Positions 1-10,600 of a DNA stretch of 19,160 nt are shown here, in pieces. How positions within the stretch are numbered: position 1 is the first letter of the stretch; each line of letters starts with the position of its first letter. The stretch spans positions 1-19,160 of the forward strand of contig JAOXYB010016354.1 in NCBI GenBank assembly GCA_028565635.1, in the 5' to 3' direction. Under the pieces are notes generated by a model, which worked only from the letters and a program-made list of their open reading frames with translations, did no database searches and was not told the DNA's origin. Both the position numbers and the translations under genes were made by a program. This DNA is from Phoronis ovalis. Taxonomy: Eukaryota > Phoronida > Phoronidae.

Positions 1-35
1 GCACACAACACCACATGGACAATCAGAATAATCAA
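1..35 (-). CDS. Gene A exon 6 (partial): start of a Cys-rich segment
   Basis: The acceptor TTGATCCCCCAG ends at 36. The exon starts in phase 1, completing a Val codon, and reads VDYSDCPCGVVC up to the window edge. Three cysteines in seven residues directly after a Thr-rich stalk suggest another extracellular motif. I have a faint recollection of CxCPC-type segments after Thr stalks in mollusc surface proteins, but 35 nt cannot establish it. Confidence 0.5.
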   Translation of the reverse strand, partial: MIILIVHVVLC

Positions 36-3000
36 CTGGGGGATCAACAATCAATTAAAATTAAAGGTATACCAAAGGACGCTGAACGGGAAGTTATATG
101 AAACAAAAAATAGCTAAACGATGAAACATGATGACAAAATAAATTTCGTACCGGCACCTTCACCTGAAATTGACATAGTTGTTGTTGGAGGAAGTATTGA
201 CTCGAAAGTTGCAACCTGTGTCGTAGTTTGATGGACTGAAGCAGTTGTCGATGTTGCTTGTGTTGTAGTTTCTTGGATAGACGATCCCGTAGTAGATATT
301 GGAGTTGTTGTCGATGTGGTGGATTGTGTTGTAGTTTGCTGTGTTGCTGCTCCAGGTTCTTCGTACTCCGATACATCTTAAACAAAAAAAGAAGACAGAC
401 ACCTTTTTAACAAATCTTTATTACAATGATAGAATGATGTATTTATACCTAATCAATTTACGTTTGTCTACGTTTTTTTGACCTGGTAAAAGTGAAGGAC
501 GTGGTCTCATAGTTATAAAAAAATCCAATATGACATTTTTTGTGGTCTCTCAGTAATAATTAATAGGTTATTTAACTAAACTCGACTGAACTAGCATTAA
601 ATTACACTGCTATGTAAACGGATTAGTTTACAGTTATTTGATTTTCATCTTTAGTAATCTTCACTCGATTGTATCCCTGTAAAATATAGCTTGAAAAACA
701 TAACAACTAACGTATATACAAATATATCCCTAAGATGAATGTAATCTAACTACACTGCTTCACAGATACTTACCCACCAATTTGTAAACCTGAAATTTGT
801 TGTTTCCTCCACAATGCTGGTTGTAGTTTCCAGTACACGGTGTTTTACAAGCTGCAAACGTAAGTTATTGTTGTATATTTTTGTATAATTATTTACTTGG
901 AAATACTTGTATATGCATTTGAATTTCAATGAAATTTGTAGAATCCTCAGGACACATTTGCTTCGCTAAAAATATTCAGTTACATTTATTAACTACTATG
1001 AGAAGAAAATGCCAATGTTTCCTATTTGTACAAAACGATACAATCATTAGCGATCCGTGGATCATCCAACTGTACATACGTTCGGACTTTTTAGCAACGA
1101 AAGCATAATGTAGATACCGGGCAAGTACTTAGCAATTGAACTTACTCAGAGTAGGCCACGAGCTTAATGACATTATGGATCTGTACCTCTAACATATAAA
1201 TCACAAGTAACCCTGGCATATTGCTTTGAAGTATTATTAGGGAATGTTCTTGAGGCAACCAGCAAGTTAAGAGGACGGTCATGGATTTTTGGCCATATCT
1301 CCGGTGGGTCATGGATTTCTGGCCACCTCCAGGAGATTCATAATTTTTCAGGTGTCTGATTTCGGAGAAAAACAAGGGAAATAGTGCATGGGGCGAGTTC
1401 GCATGAATAAGATTAAGGATTCTGCAAAATGAATTAACCATTTTAAATTAAAACTGGTCTTAATATAGTTTACCCAGTTTATTATATATATTAAAAAATG
1501 CATGACAAAATAGCTTTAATATGACTATTAACAACGTTCCTCATAACGAGTTGCTATAGTACGAAATTTCCTGATTAGCACCGTAAGAGAGATGGGAGTT
1601 TTTTCCTAGGTAATGAAATCCCGTGTAAACTGTTTCTTTATTCGTCAAAGATAATCTAGTTACATCCATAATATCTTCAGTTAAGATATCACTTAAAACT
1701 TCCTTTCCCGTCATTAAGATAACCATTTTTGTCGCGGCTTTTTCGTTATATCATATGTGTTGATATTGTATATTCCATAAATATTTAGCACTATATATAA
1801 GTACTAATTAAAATATTTGGTGTGAGTATTAATATTTCTTAAAGACAGGATTTTAATAAAATATACATGTCTCTTTCTTTCTCTTTGTAATTGAAATGTT
1901 TTGCCTCTTAAAATATAATACCAATTTTCAAAGGAGGATTTTGAATTTAAGGCAAAATTTGCCGCCCACTCAGGCCATAATTAATAAACATTCCCTTACA
2001 CGTGAATACTTACAGTTGCCCCCTGAAGGTGATAGGTTAGCATTAAAAGTATCTGTACATCCGCATATGTTACCAGCTGAAACCGTAGCGTACATGTATG
2101 CAGTTGCTCTCCCATTGCTAACAGCATCAACAATACAGAATGTCACAAGACATTCATCCAGTGTCATAGCGTATGAAAGACTTTCCAGGAAGGGATAAAT
2201 GTCATCATTGACATAACACCCCAGATAGTTATGAGGTGCCAACTCTACAAATTCGTGAAATATTAACAAATAAATGACGAATAAATATACGTTATCAAGA
2301 GAATATAATTACATAAAATAAGATATTAACACTAAATGAGAATATTTATATACTTAATGTGAACTAGGATATATAAAACTCTAAGTATACTTACAATAAA
2401 TGAAAATATGATTAAACATGCATATGAAAAGGCACAAAATATACAGTCCAATGCAATACATTAAAAAGGAATAACTACAGCACTATTTTAACTGTGTAAA
2501 ATAATTTATGAAATTAAATTTCTGTGTTTCCCTGTTAAATCATATAATTTCGAAATGGAGATAGGATAATTTTCCCACTTCCTAGTTTTTAAAAACAAGA
2601 AGGAAACAAATCTTTTTAGAAGATGACCCAAGATGCACCCTACTTTTCGTCAGTTATTAAAATTACAAGCAAGATTTCTCTGTAGGCCTTGGTGTTACGT
2701 GTAATCATAAGTTTAAGAGATGCACTTTCAAAATTTTACTTTAATATTGGTATCCCGGTCGGAGAAACAGCTCGTAAGCTCCACGAGTGTCATACGCCAC
2801 CATTGCCTATAGGTGGCACCAATCTTGAGGGTTCCTACTAAATTTCCTCACTCATTCGGTTACTTGGCTAATTTGCAAAGAACTTGCATTGTTGTGATTG
2901 AAATGACATCAGTTAGAAAATAATGATATACGTTTTTCGCTAAAAATAAATGTCTTAACGTCCTTACCTTTGGTTGCCCCTTGACTAATTGGTAAATTGG

Positions 3001-4149
3001 TAATCCACCCTGAAAGAAAAGCATATGTTAGATTTTGTTAATGCAAACTGCAAGTATTTTAATGAAATATGTTCATAATAATTGACATGGCGTTGTTTTT
3101 TTTATATAATATTAGGACTCTTGGATACGAGCGACGAGCTACAAACGAAGTATATGCAAGTGTCACTAGAATTCAATCGCGTAATACCAGAAAATCACCC
3201 GTTTTTTTATAGAAATGACTATGTAAATTCGGACTACTATTAGTTTGTTTTGCTATACATCTCCCTTTTTAAAAATAACGGTCGTAATAGTCGCGCACAT
3301 TTTACTTGTTACTCTTAAGCTCTCTAATATTATCGAATTGATATCACATGTAGTATTATTTTATTAGTATTTATTATTGCGTAATAAACAGTCAAATCAA
3401 CAAATACACATATATCACTTAAATCTTGTTCTATAAAATCCCTGTAAACTACTTAAATATAAGTTTATCTTTCCAATGTTTTTATACATCTAATGTGTCG
3501 GCAACAATATTTAAATTTTGAAAACAATAAAGTTTCAAATTTATATAATTGCTTTATAAAAATAACTAAAAAGCAGTGTGTAGATACTTGCATGGATGAA
3601 AATGTGCATCTAAAAAATATCTAGCACAAATTTCTGCCCTGCACTGAGAGAGACATTTATTTAATATTTGATCAGTAGACGTAGTATTTAAAGAAAGTTC
3701 AATCAACACAATGATCCATTCAGAGTAAGACATATTAAGTAAACGGAGTATATCCGAATATCTATAACGCTTCCTGTTTTGTGTGACGTAAAATCTTTTT
3801 TTTCTACTTTTAGACAAAATTCAATTCGATTGAAATTGTTTTTATAAGTTTTTAAAGCCAAAGTTCCGTGAGCTTAATCAATCCTATGATAGATAAAACT
3901 CTTTAATAGTTTTATACATCCTACATGTAGCTACATATTATTTTATTGAAACAAAACAATTTATAATTGTTAATTAACGCGATATCCTCTAAACAAATTT
4001 ACTAGGCTCGAAAGACGTTTCTTCCGGAGAGCAAATCTCGTAAAGATTTGTAATATATTAACAACAGTCATACCATTTTAAAGTCAATTCTATCTTTACT
4101 TACAAACACAGACAAAAACCAGACTCCACTGTACTGTTCTTAAATACAT
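1..4149 (-). CDS. Gene A: WSC-domain protein with signal peptide and Thr-rich stalk (six exons, 3' end outside window)
   Basis: Six exons join in phase: 4149-4104, 3009-2968, 2244-2014, 851-774, 376-164 and 35-1. The product begins with a signal peptide (residues 1 to about 25), then a WSC domain (about 36-133) with all eight expected cysteines (C39, C61, C66, C90, C92, C108, C112, C120), then a Thr/Ser/Gln-rich stalk (about 134-203), then a Cys-rich stretch at the window edge. WSC domains are carbohydrate-binding modules in extracellular proteins such as yeast stress sensors, Kremen and polycystin. The layout suggests a secreted or membrane-anchored surface protein with an O-glycosylated stalk. 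No transmembrane segment is visible because the gene leaves the window. Every internal junction is phase 1 and every internal exon is a multiple of three, the usual pattern for shuffled extracellular modules. No frameshift was seen. The ligand and function are unknown. Confidence 0.8.
164..376 (-). CDS. Gene A exon 5: Thr/Ser-rich mucin-like stalk
   Basis: The exon is 213 nt, phase 1 at both ends, with acceptor TTTTTTTGTTTAAG before 376 and donor CAG|GTGAAG at 164/163. In the correct frame it is dominated by Thr, Ser, Gln and Pro, with runs such as QQTTTQSTTSTTT and ILPPTTTMSIS, and it contains no cysteine. This composition is typical of O-glycosylated stalks that hold an extracellular module away from the membrane. 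Reading past the donor meets an in-frame stop after about 17 codons, so either the intron is used or a short soluble form is made. Confidence 0.75.
377..773 (-). other. Gene A intron 4; nothing recognised inside
   Basis: AT-rich intron between the WSC C-terminal exon and the stalk exon. No open frame, repeat or RNA gene was recognised. Confidence 0.6.
774..851 (-). CDS. Gene A exon 4: C-terminal part of the WSC domain
   Basis: The exon is 78 nt, phase 1 at both ends, with acceptor ACGTTTGCAG ending at 852 and donor GTAAGT from 773. It encodes CKTPCTGNYNQHCGG followed by a VYKLV strand, which matches the WSC C-terminus pattern C-x-x-P-C-x-G-N-x(4)-C-G-G-x(n)-V-Y. Joining it to exon 3 places the eight cysteines at the expected spacing. 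Confidence 0.85.
852..2013 (-). other. Gene A intron 3, with a small direct duplication
   Basis: This intron splits the WSC domain. It contains two copies of a GGTCATGGATTT(T/C)TGGCCA motif 30 bp apart (about 1277-1325). Several short open frames (for example 1142-1441 and 1541-1726 on the minus strand) show no family resemblance I can name. Confidence 0.55.
2014..2244 (-). CDS. Gene A exon 3: N-terminal two thirds of the WSC domain
   Basis: The exon is 231 nt, phase 1 to phase 1, with acceptor TTTGTAG before 2244 and donor GTAAGT from 2013. The protein shows the WSC hallmarks in order: YLGCY at the domain start, the SMT-like segment SYAMTLDECL, a second Cys pair (C61, C66), a YMYA segment where WSC domains have YxYAGL, and GNICGC matching the GNxCxCG core. 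The next WSC cysteines are supplied by exon 4. The YMYATVSAGNICGC stretch departs from the usual YAGLxxGxxCxCG by lacking the Gly after Ala, a mild deviation. Confidence 0.85.
2245..2967 (-). other. Gene A intron 2, with a GC-richer hairpin cluster
   Basis: Intron between exons 2 and 3. The only feature is a locally GC-rich segment at about 2745-2850 holding two adjacent perfect short hairpins (2771-2787 and 2796-2817), described separately. Confidence 0.55.
2771..2817. repeat. Two adjacent stem-loops in a GC-richer island
   Basis: The first stem pairs CTCGT (2771-2775) with ACGAG (2783-2787). The second pairs GCCACC (2796-2801) with GGTGGC (2812-2817). The surrounding 100 bp are clearly richer in G and C than the rest of the intron. 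It could be part of a short interspersed element or a structured RNA. I could not fit it to a tRNA, 5S or hammerhead pattern. Confidence 0.4.
2968..3009 (-). CDS. Gene A exon 2: 42-nt linker exon
   Basis: This small exon lies between a strong acceptor (CTTTTCTTTCAG, ending at 3010) and a GTAAGG donor (from 2967). It is 42 nt, phase 1 at both ends, and encodes the end of the signal peptide and a short mature N-terminus (residues 16-30, WITNLPISQGATK core). It is too short to stand out as an open reading frame. The phase agreement on both sides and the good splice sites are the support. Confidence 0.68.
3010..4103 (-). other. Gene A intron 1; nothing recognised inside
   Basis: AT-rich intron between the signal-peptide exon and the 42-nt exon. 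A short open frame at 3566-3817 (minus) has no recognisable similarity and no signal or domain. Confidence 0.5.
4104..4149 (-). CDS. Gene A exon 1: start codon and signal peptide
   Basis: The ATG at 4149-4147 opens a 15-codon exon, MYLRTVQWSLVFVCV, with a hydrophobic core. It ends at a consensus GTAAGT donor (4103-4098) in phase 1. The leftover T joins the GG at the start of exon 2 to give Trp16, so the signal peptide runs on into exon 2. The ATG was chosen because it gives a credible signal peptide and the exact phase needed. No in-frame upstream extension was sought beyond it. Confidence 0.7.
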
Positions 4150-7100
4150 GGTCAAACAACTTTACTTTAAATATTCAAAGATAGGAAAACTCTCATGAAA
4201 ATAATTCCGTTTTGTGTTCAAGCTCCATGTTTCATGGAGATCTTCATATAATTGCTAAACTCAGACATCTTTGAAATCACTATTGGAAATACAATTTACA
4301 GGGTTTATTGGTTATTAATAAAGCGACACCGTAATTATTCGGTTTCTCCTCAGTTTTTATTTCCATTAAACTATTAATTTATTGGTATAAACCGATTTTA
4401 AATTTGTCTTCAAGGATAAAATAAAAAAATTTATTGCAAACTTTTATTGCAATAGCTAGTTTATTTAAGCTCATCTTACAGATTCATGTAGAAAAAAATT
4501 GTTTTTGAATTTTATTTTTATGTTATTATGACACGTGTGTTGAAATTCTAAATTCCAGAGAACAGAATTAAAGCAGTACTTATCAATAAGCCACACAGAA
4601 ATTTCCGTAGTTTAAGCATGTTCTGTATAAAATTTTTATTGAGCCTCGGAGATAATTAATAAAATCGATTTCGATACATCCTTTGTAATGCTAGATAGAA
4701 GCAATACGTGGACTTGGTTAATAACAACTAGTGGTTAATAGGTTTATTCGTTGAATATGCAAATACATGGACTTATTTATTTTAGAACTCATTTCAACTC
4801 TATACTCAGATTTATCCTAGTCCAAGCGTAAAATAAGCAGCGTCGATGTTTCATTTCCATGATTTGGTTAATTCTGATTCGGTCAAAATAATTTGGCACA
4901 TTCTATAATGATTATTTTGTAATAATATTTGATAGTTGTTACACAAACTAATATAATTAAACAAACAAAGGTAATTAACAACACTGTTGTCAGTAAGGTA
5001 AAATTTAATGCAGATTCTATATTAGTTACTATTGGACGTTCTTAGAGTGAAGAGGATAAATAAAAATCCCAAGTAATAAAAATTAAAAAGATCATAAATA
5101 CAATTGCACTATATTCTAGCTGTTAGGGAAATTAGCGCCAAACATACAGGCATTTTCAGAAAAATGTTGCGTATGACTCAAGGCATAACGAATTTTCTTA
5201 TTAGATATCTTAGTAATAAATGTCCCTATCACAGTTACACCGACATTTCCATGGCAACATTTACATTCTGACAATCTACGCCTAATTATTAAATCGTGAT
5301 AATTGTCTATATGACGCAGAGCCAACTTTTGCGTAACCTGCAAAGTACGAGACTAGGGTCCACCTAGGGAGCCTTTTTATAATCATTAGCAAGAAAATTG
5401 TAGCTTGTTCCTCTATAAGTCAGTGATCCCACTGCGAGTATTTTACTCGTGAATATCCTAAAATGGTAAAAGGTCCGGAAATATTATCAAAAACTATAAA
5501 GTTGATATGGCCGTAATTACCTAATTTGTCAAAATTTCAGATTTTGAATGAGGATTTTACATACCGAAACATACAAAGTAGATCTGCATTTTTACTTGAT
5601 ATCTGGTAAGGAGCCCGGGTTAAGGAAGCTGAATATTTCCAAAACTGTTGCTCTGAGTTTGTTTTATTTATATAATCATTATTCGTTCTGAGGTAACTGT
5701 ACGACATTTTATTATTAGTATACTAGAAGCGATCTAATTCAGATCTATAGCCTTGAATATAATTGCTGGCATTAACAGCCAGAAAAATATTTTTTTGTTA
5801 AAAACAATTATCTGTACAATTGGATGATTCATCTATATGTATACATTACAACATATTGTTAAATGTATCAAGAAATCATGTTTAATTAGAGGCATATTGC
5901 GACATGCTATAATACAGCTGGGTCCCATTTTGTTGCAAATGGTGGTAATATTTCTTTATTACGGACACTTTCCGAAACAAGACCCTCGTACGTGTTCACT
6001 GTGGGTAAATGAAATGTAACATTTATCAACTGTAGTACATTTACGCAACTTAAAAAATAAAATCAAAACGACAATCATTTAAGATTTTTATTAAACATGT
6101 AACAATTGTATATGCTGCCAAGTATGATTTTCATGCTCATTTCATTATGATTATGGCATATAACACCATAAAACCTATTAGTCCCAGATAAAACCAAATG
6201 AATAACATAATTATGTAATTGTGTTTTATGCATCTGAAGTCGAACATAAAGTTGAATATTGTAAACATATTGTTTCCCATTTCTAGTAATTGTAAAAAAA
6301 AGATCACTTATTTTGATTGTCACCTATTTCTGTCATCTGATACATAAAACATCAATTTCCTAATTTTAGAGTATGCATAGAATTTAAAATACAATAAATT
6401 TGACAGTTAATTATCTTGAGCAAAAACCATATATCTACTTGTCTCGACTTCTTTGCCTTGCCAAAGCATAATTAAATCTCATAAACAAAATATCAAGCAA
6501 ACTATACAGTAAATTGTGTTGCATATAAAATTATGCTTAATATATGTAAATAACATAACCTACAGCTTTCTATCTGTAAGTGAGGTTTGATGTTATGCAT
6601 CTGATGGCATTTACCATCATGCCATTCTGGAATGCTTTGGTTAAATCCAGATAGTTATATAATAATATCTTACTCCAGTGAACATTATATAGCCATAGCT
6701 ATGAAGTCAGAAATACCTTAAGCAAATCTAAATATGCACACCTACATACAATATTGCATCAGTAAATAGTAAACTGCTACAGAATATACATCTTTTTTTG
6801 CTTCATAGGATGCCACTTTCAAGTTCACCATCATAACACGATTAACATAAATTTGACAGTTATCTAGCACACACATTTAAAGATGCTAAAATTCTTTTAT
6901 CCAAATATGAACAGTAACTTCACATTCTAGTTGAATTGCATTTTACATTTTGCACTTCAAAAATATTAAGCAGGCATCTTGCATTTTTAACCCAAACATT
7001 CAAATTACCATCACTAGTCACCGATTTTCTAATTATTTTGGTTTACTGATATCTTATACATCTGGGCCCAGTAACAGCTGGACTGTTATTAAATTTGATT

Positions 7101-7470
7101 AAAGAGATAAAGTGACTAAATATAATGCAAAATGTCTAAAATGATATTTTTAATGATCTGGTTTTTGAATAGCTAACCATATTAGATTAGTAATATCATA
7201 CATATATTTAATACAAAAGTGCCATACAACTGTAGCATTCACAACATTTTCTTCCTTTTTTTAATAGCCTGTAGAAAAGTAATTCATATTTTTACATGTA
7301 TGTCTATATATATTACAAAAAATGGTATACATGAGAATTTCAACAAGTGTGGCAATTAAGCTTTACAGTAATTTTCTTCTAACGACAGTTTTTATTCTAC
7401 GTCACCCTGCAAATAACAGCATTTGTAACTGTGCAGCTAACTAGAACTAGACTAGCACTTTCGTACATGT
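4150..7470. other. Intergenic region between Gene B 3' end and Gene A 5' end
   Basis: About 3.3 kb of AT-rich sequence. It should hold the 5' UTR and promoter of Gene A on its left side and the 3' UTR of Gene B on its right side. I could not assign a TATA box or initiator with confidence. The short open frames here (5116-5343 minus, 5837-6019 plus, 6075-6323 minus) lack domain signatures. No tandem repeat or RNA gene was recognised. Confidence 0.5.
7391..7396 (-). terminator. Candidate polyadenylation signal (AATAAA) for Gene B
   Basis: A canonical AATAAA on the minus strand lies about 75 nt downstream of the Gene B stop codon (TAA at 7473-7471). Such hexamers are common by chance in AT-rich DNA, so only position supports it. 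Confidence 0.35.
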
Positions 7471-7694
7471 TTACTCTTTCGTACATTCTTCCATTATCTG
7501 TAAAATATGGCCTTCCTTAAATCGAAGTAATTTAGTCCACGGTTGAAGACGTCCATGCCCTCTCTTTGTCGTATGCTCAGAATCAGTAGATATGACTGTT
7601 AGTAGCTTCTTCATCACATGGGTATTGGTGAGAAGTTTCTTCAGTGCCTTTCCATGGCCCATATTTTCACTGCTTGCTTGAGTCTCCTTGTCTT
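7471..7694 (-). CDS. Gene B last exon: C-terminal tail of the subtilase
   Basis: The acceptor TTTTTTGCAG lies before 7694. The exon enters in phase 1, completing Lys547, and runs 74 codons to TAA at 7473-7471. The sequence has a helical-looking KALKKLL ... VMKKLLTVIS region and a later LQPWTKLL motif. My recollection is that intracellular, immune-type fungal subtilases carry a comparable tail after GTSxATP, with an M-x-x-L/V-F-like helix and a PWxLL motif. That supports the exon belonging to the protease rather than to a separate gene. No death, CARD or other signalling domain is evident. Confidence 0.68.
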
Positions 7695-10600
7695 CTGCAA
7701 AAAATAACTTTGAGCAGTTAATTACCCAATCAAGATTTGACATAATGTTAAAGATGACACCTAATGACTATCAGAAAGGCAAACAAGTTGCCTGTGAAAA
7801 CAGATGCCCATCACATTAGAATCAGTAGAAACTAAGAAAGTGTCAAGCACAATGAAAAATGTCCAAAATTCAGATTGACATTTGACCCACTTTCAAGGTC
7901 ATTTTAAAATTTCACCTAGCTTATTACGCCTATCAACCTATGGCCTAATTCTTTAATCCACCTTCAAATCATCTAGTCATGCAATGCTTTGTCTTTCTGG
8001 TATGAGGTTCAACGTGACATGCCCTCTCAGGAACAGACATGGCTGCCAGTCAGCCTTATATATTAGAAGCAACGGTGAAGCAATCCAAGTCGAAATTATA
8101 TTTTACCTGCACTTTCACCTATATATAATAACCATATATTGAAACTGAAGCTGTATTAAAAATTACATTGTACAATGTGCCAGTCAACCATGATGGAAGT
8201 GATCCTGGTCAAAATTACTCCTGACTTGCACTTTGACCTGTATTTACTCTGTTTCAAATAACATGAAGTTAATCGGATAAAAACTGAAGCAGTTATTGCA
8301 AGACAAAGAAATTAGTGATATACACACAAAAATGTCAAATGGCAACTAAACCACTTCTAAAGGTCATTTTAAAATGTCACCTAGGTTGTTACGCCCACCA
8401 ACCTATGGCCTTCGTGAATCCACCTTTGAGTCGCCTAGTCAAACTGTTGTCTTTCTAGCATGCGGTGTAATGTGATGTGCATTCTTGGAAACAAACATCA
8501 ATCAGCCATCTTGAAAGTGATCCAAGTCAAAAATTTACCAGATCTGTGCTTTTACCTGTATTTTCCCTGTGCCAAATATGAAGCTGATTCAGTAAAAACT
8601 GAAGCTGTGTTTGTGAGATGGCATAAAAATGTATAAGATTAGAAGCAGCACTTGACAAGGTCATTTAAAAATGTTAAATAGCCTAATCTGTGCACCAATC
8701 CATGTCCTTCTTGAATCCACCTTTGAATTGTCCAGTCAACGCTTCATCTTTCCAGAAATGGGCGCAACATGATGTGCCCTCTTGGGGACAAACATGACCA
8801 TGCACCAGTGATCCATATTGGAAGTAATCAAGGTCAAAATTACAAACAACCTGCACTTTGATCTGTATTTACAGTGTACCAATATGAAGATGATTTGGTA
8901 AAAACTGAACCTGTTATCACGAGACAAAGAAAGTGTTACACATAATGTCCAGCAACTGTGTTGATGGGCATAAAAAATAGGGCAATTAGGTATTGCTACG
9001 GCTAAAATATGAGTCAATACAAATTAAAGGAAGATGATAATTTTTATATCCATGTCATTTATTATCTTGTAGTTTGAAGTTGCTGACTGAATAATGTACA
9101 GGTAATAAATATTCCTGCCATTTCTATCTAAAAAAAACTTACTTAGTATTTGAGCTACTCCAAGCAACTGAGCAGCTATTCCAGTCACGTAAGGTGTGGC
9201 AAAGGAAGTGCCATCACATGGTTTAATATCCTTCAAATCAGCTGGGTTTACTTTAGGAACAAAAACCTTTTCACCAGGTCCAAGAAAATCTAATTCTTGA
9301 CCAACTGCACTAAAGTTTGAACGCACACCATGGCAATCATAACTTCCAACACAAATGGTATTACCAAAAGCAGCAGGATAAAGGATTGTATTGTTATCAG
9401 ACATTCCAGCATTGGAAGGTGAACATACAATAATTCGTTTAACACTTGCATCTGCTATGACTTTCTGAAGATCTGCTCTTTTGGCATGGTCAGGGAATGT
9501 TGCCCCACTTGACAAATTAATAATATCTACAAATATCTGTTCCTGCTCTAGTTCATCCATATGATTAAATGCAGCAACAATGCTATTAATAGTGCCAGTC
9601 CCTTGCCGGCCAGCGACTTTGTAAATGATAAGTTTTGCAAAGGGTGCCAATCCTCGATAAATAATTGTTTTTTTTCCACGAATTTCACAATATGGTTCAC
9701 CTGCAATTATTGCAGATATATACAGCTGTTCCATGACCATTTTTGTCTTGAAGCAGTGGATCATCTGAATTTCTAATAAAATCTATTGTTTTAAGTAAGT
9801 TTGTCGGCCTACCATCAGCTCTAAAATTTTTGAATGTTTCATGAGGTAAGTATAGACCCGTATCTAATATAGCAATAGTTACTAATTCACGATGTTGCCA
9901 ATTGCACAGGTTAAATCTGTCATCTGTAACAATTTTGTCGACTTGCCCCGAGTAGTCATCCTCATATGCTGGTCCAGATATAAGATCATTCGCATAGATG
10001 CCTAAAAAATATAATAAAATGTGTTTAAAGTTAAACTTCATGTAGAAACAATAACAATGCATAAACACATTGCAAAATGGATGGATTGAAGCATTTCAAG
10101 TAAAAAAATTCTTTTCTTATATCGTGGACACTGTTTTAAATTAAAAACAGGTTTTGGGTGTAACACAAATGTGCTTTGTATATATGCATCTATTCTTGAT
10201 GCCAGATGTAAACTCCATAGCTGCTGCTGTCATGGAGTGCGAGTGATTTGCATATAGATATAGGCGACAACTAAGGTGGATACATGGCACTAAATTATAC
10301 TGAACACACAGATTATAGAATTTTACAATCCATCTGCTAGAGCTTGGCAGTAATAACTAACACTTTAAATCATTATGAAAGCCAGTCAAACTTGAAATAA
10401 TTTATTAAAACTAATACACGTTATAAATATCATAGGCTGGTCAATACAATGAACCAGATTGCTGCGATATGTATTTCAAATGCCTTTTTCCTTTATTGAA
10501 TAAGGAGAAAAGAAATATTTTCCTTTTCCTACCTGTCCTTTCTTCTGGAAATACCAGTGGTTGCTGTACATTGTCACCATTTTCCAGAGTTGCTGTAGCA

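Noticed and set aside
44-402. Two long minus-strand open frames over the stalk exon in other frames (Gln/His/Leu-rich and Asn-rich)
   Set aside because: They are frame shadows of the Thr-rich stalk exon. Only the Thr/Ser frame joins in phase to the WSC exons.
1896-2198. Plus-strand open frame opposite the WSC exon
   Set aside because: It is antisense to a clear WSC domain and has no domain of its own.
2745-2850. tRNA gene, 5S-derived element or hammerhead ribozyme
   Set aside because: No A/B box pair, no cloverleaf and no CTGATGA core could be found on either strand.
7471-7743. Death domain at the C-terminus of Gene B
   Set aside because: The tail is short, lacks the six-helix death-fold pattern and has a better match to a subtilase C-terminal extension.
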